Origin: Actinomycetota bacterium
GTDB taxonomy: Bacteria > Actinomycetota > Actinomycetes > Actinomycetales > Actinomycetaceae
Length of the DNA: 15,301 bases
Assembly (NCBI GenBank): GCA_019425105.1
Contig: JAHYYD010000028.1
Coordinates: 1-15,301 of the forward strand
Direction of reading: 5' to 3'
The first letter of the stretch is position 1. Each line of letters begins with the position of its first letter. The translations under genes and the position numbers were made by a program. Of this stretch, positions 15,189 to 15,301 are shown piece by piece. The notes below the pieces were generated by a model that searched no databases, had not been told where the DNA came from, and saw only the letters and a program-made list of their open reading frames with translations.

Positions 15189-15301
15189 TCAGTGTCCTTC
15201 GGCGGCGTACTTCGCCTCGACAGCTTCCTTCAGCGGGGCCCACCAGGCCTCGTTCTCGGTGTACCAGGCGATCGTGTCGGCCAGGCCGTCGCGGAAGTTC
15301 G
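15189..15301 (-). CDS. rmlB: dTDP-glucose 4,6-dehydratase, C-terminal 36 residues (5' end outside window)
   Basis: Minus-strand translation from the window edge reads NFRDGLADTIAWYTENEAWW, then APLKEAVEAKYAAEGH and stop. 'F..GL..TI.WY..N..WW.PL' is the classic C-terminal signature of RmlB/RfbB dehydratases. RmlB makes dTDP-4-keto-6-deoxyglucose, the second step of dTDP-L-rhamnose synthesis. The catalytic domain is not in the window. The stop lies 4 bp before the rhamnosyltransferase-like gene, so the two are probably cotranscribed. Confidence 0.88.
   Translation of the reverse strand, partial: NFRDGLADTIAWYTENEAWWAPLKEAVEAKYAAEGH

Overview
The window is high-GC, densely packed bacterial DNA from an actinobacterium. 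A WhiB iron-sulfur regulator, a DUF3499 protein, a TIGR03089 protein and a DUF5719 protein are all lineage markers. GC content and gene style suggest Actinomycetaceae (Actinomyces/Schaalia-like), but the genus is an inference. No mobile element, CRISPR array, tRNA or rRNA was seen. No gene-free stretch exceeds about 190 bp.

Block 1 (1-7333) is an envelope-associated MoxR module. Five co-directional plus-strand genes overlap or nearly touch: a polytopic membrane protein with a QPGYGG-repeat tail (5' end outside the window), a DUF4129 protein, a DUF4350 protein, a MoxR AAA+ ATPase and a DUF58 protein. They end against a minus-strand SpoIIM-like membrane protein, which is divergent from an RDD-family membrane protein. 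From memory this matches the mycobacterial Rv3689-Rv3695 (moxR2) neighbourhood. The ATPase/VWA-like pair plus five membrane proteins probably forms one chaperone-like envelope system with no established substrate.

Block 2 (7337-14206) resembles the mycobacterial Rv3258c-Rv3260c plus Rv3268 neighbourhood. It holds a DUF3499 protein with a small Cys/His cluster, a divergent zincin-fold 'metallopeptidase' that lacks HExxH, and a minus-strand operon whiB2-like > 1053-aa glycosyltransferase/membrane protein > DUF5719 secreted or anchored protein, coupled by 4-nt stop/start overlaps. Divergent from whiB across a 191-bp AT-richer regulatory region is a TIGR03089 gene.

Block 3 (14210-15301) is minus strand: the 3' end of a dTDP-glucose 4,6-dehydratase gene (rmlB) followed 4 bp later by a family-2 rhamnosyltransferase-like gene. 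This marks the edge of a rhamnose-containing cell-wall glycan locus.

The most interesting signals are: (i) the whiB/TIGR03089 intergenic region, with two good promoters, a perfect 17-bp dyad and a 10-bp palindrome; (ii) repeated leaderless-type starts (TAnnnT 6-7 nt before the start codon) at genes lacking Shine-Dalgarno sequences, including a divergent pair whose promoters sit in each other's 5' ends; (iii) the MoxR module with disordered Q/P/G-rich tails on two of its members; (iv) the fused glycosyltransferase, polytopic membrane and extracytoplasmic protein coupled to DUF5719; and (v) a zincin-fold gene without catalytic residues.
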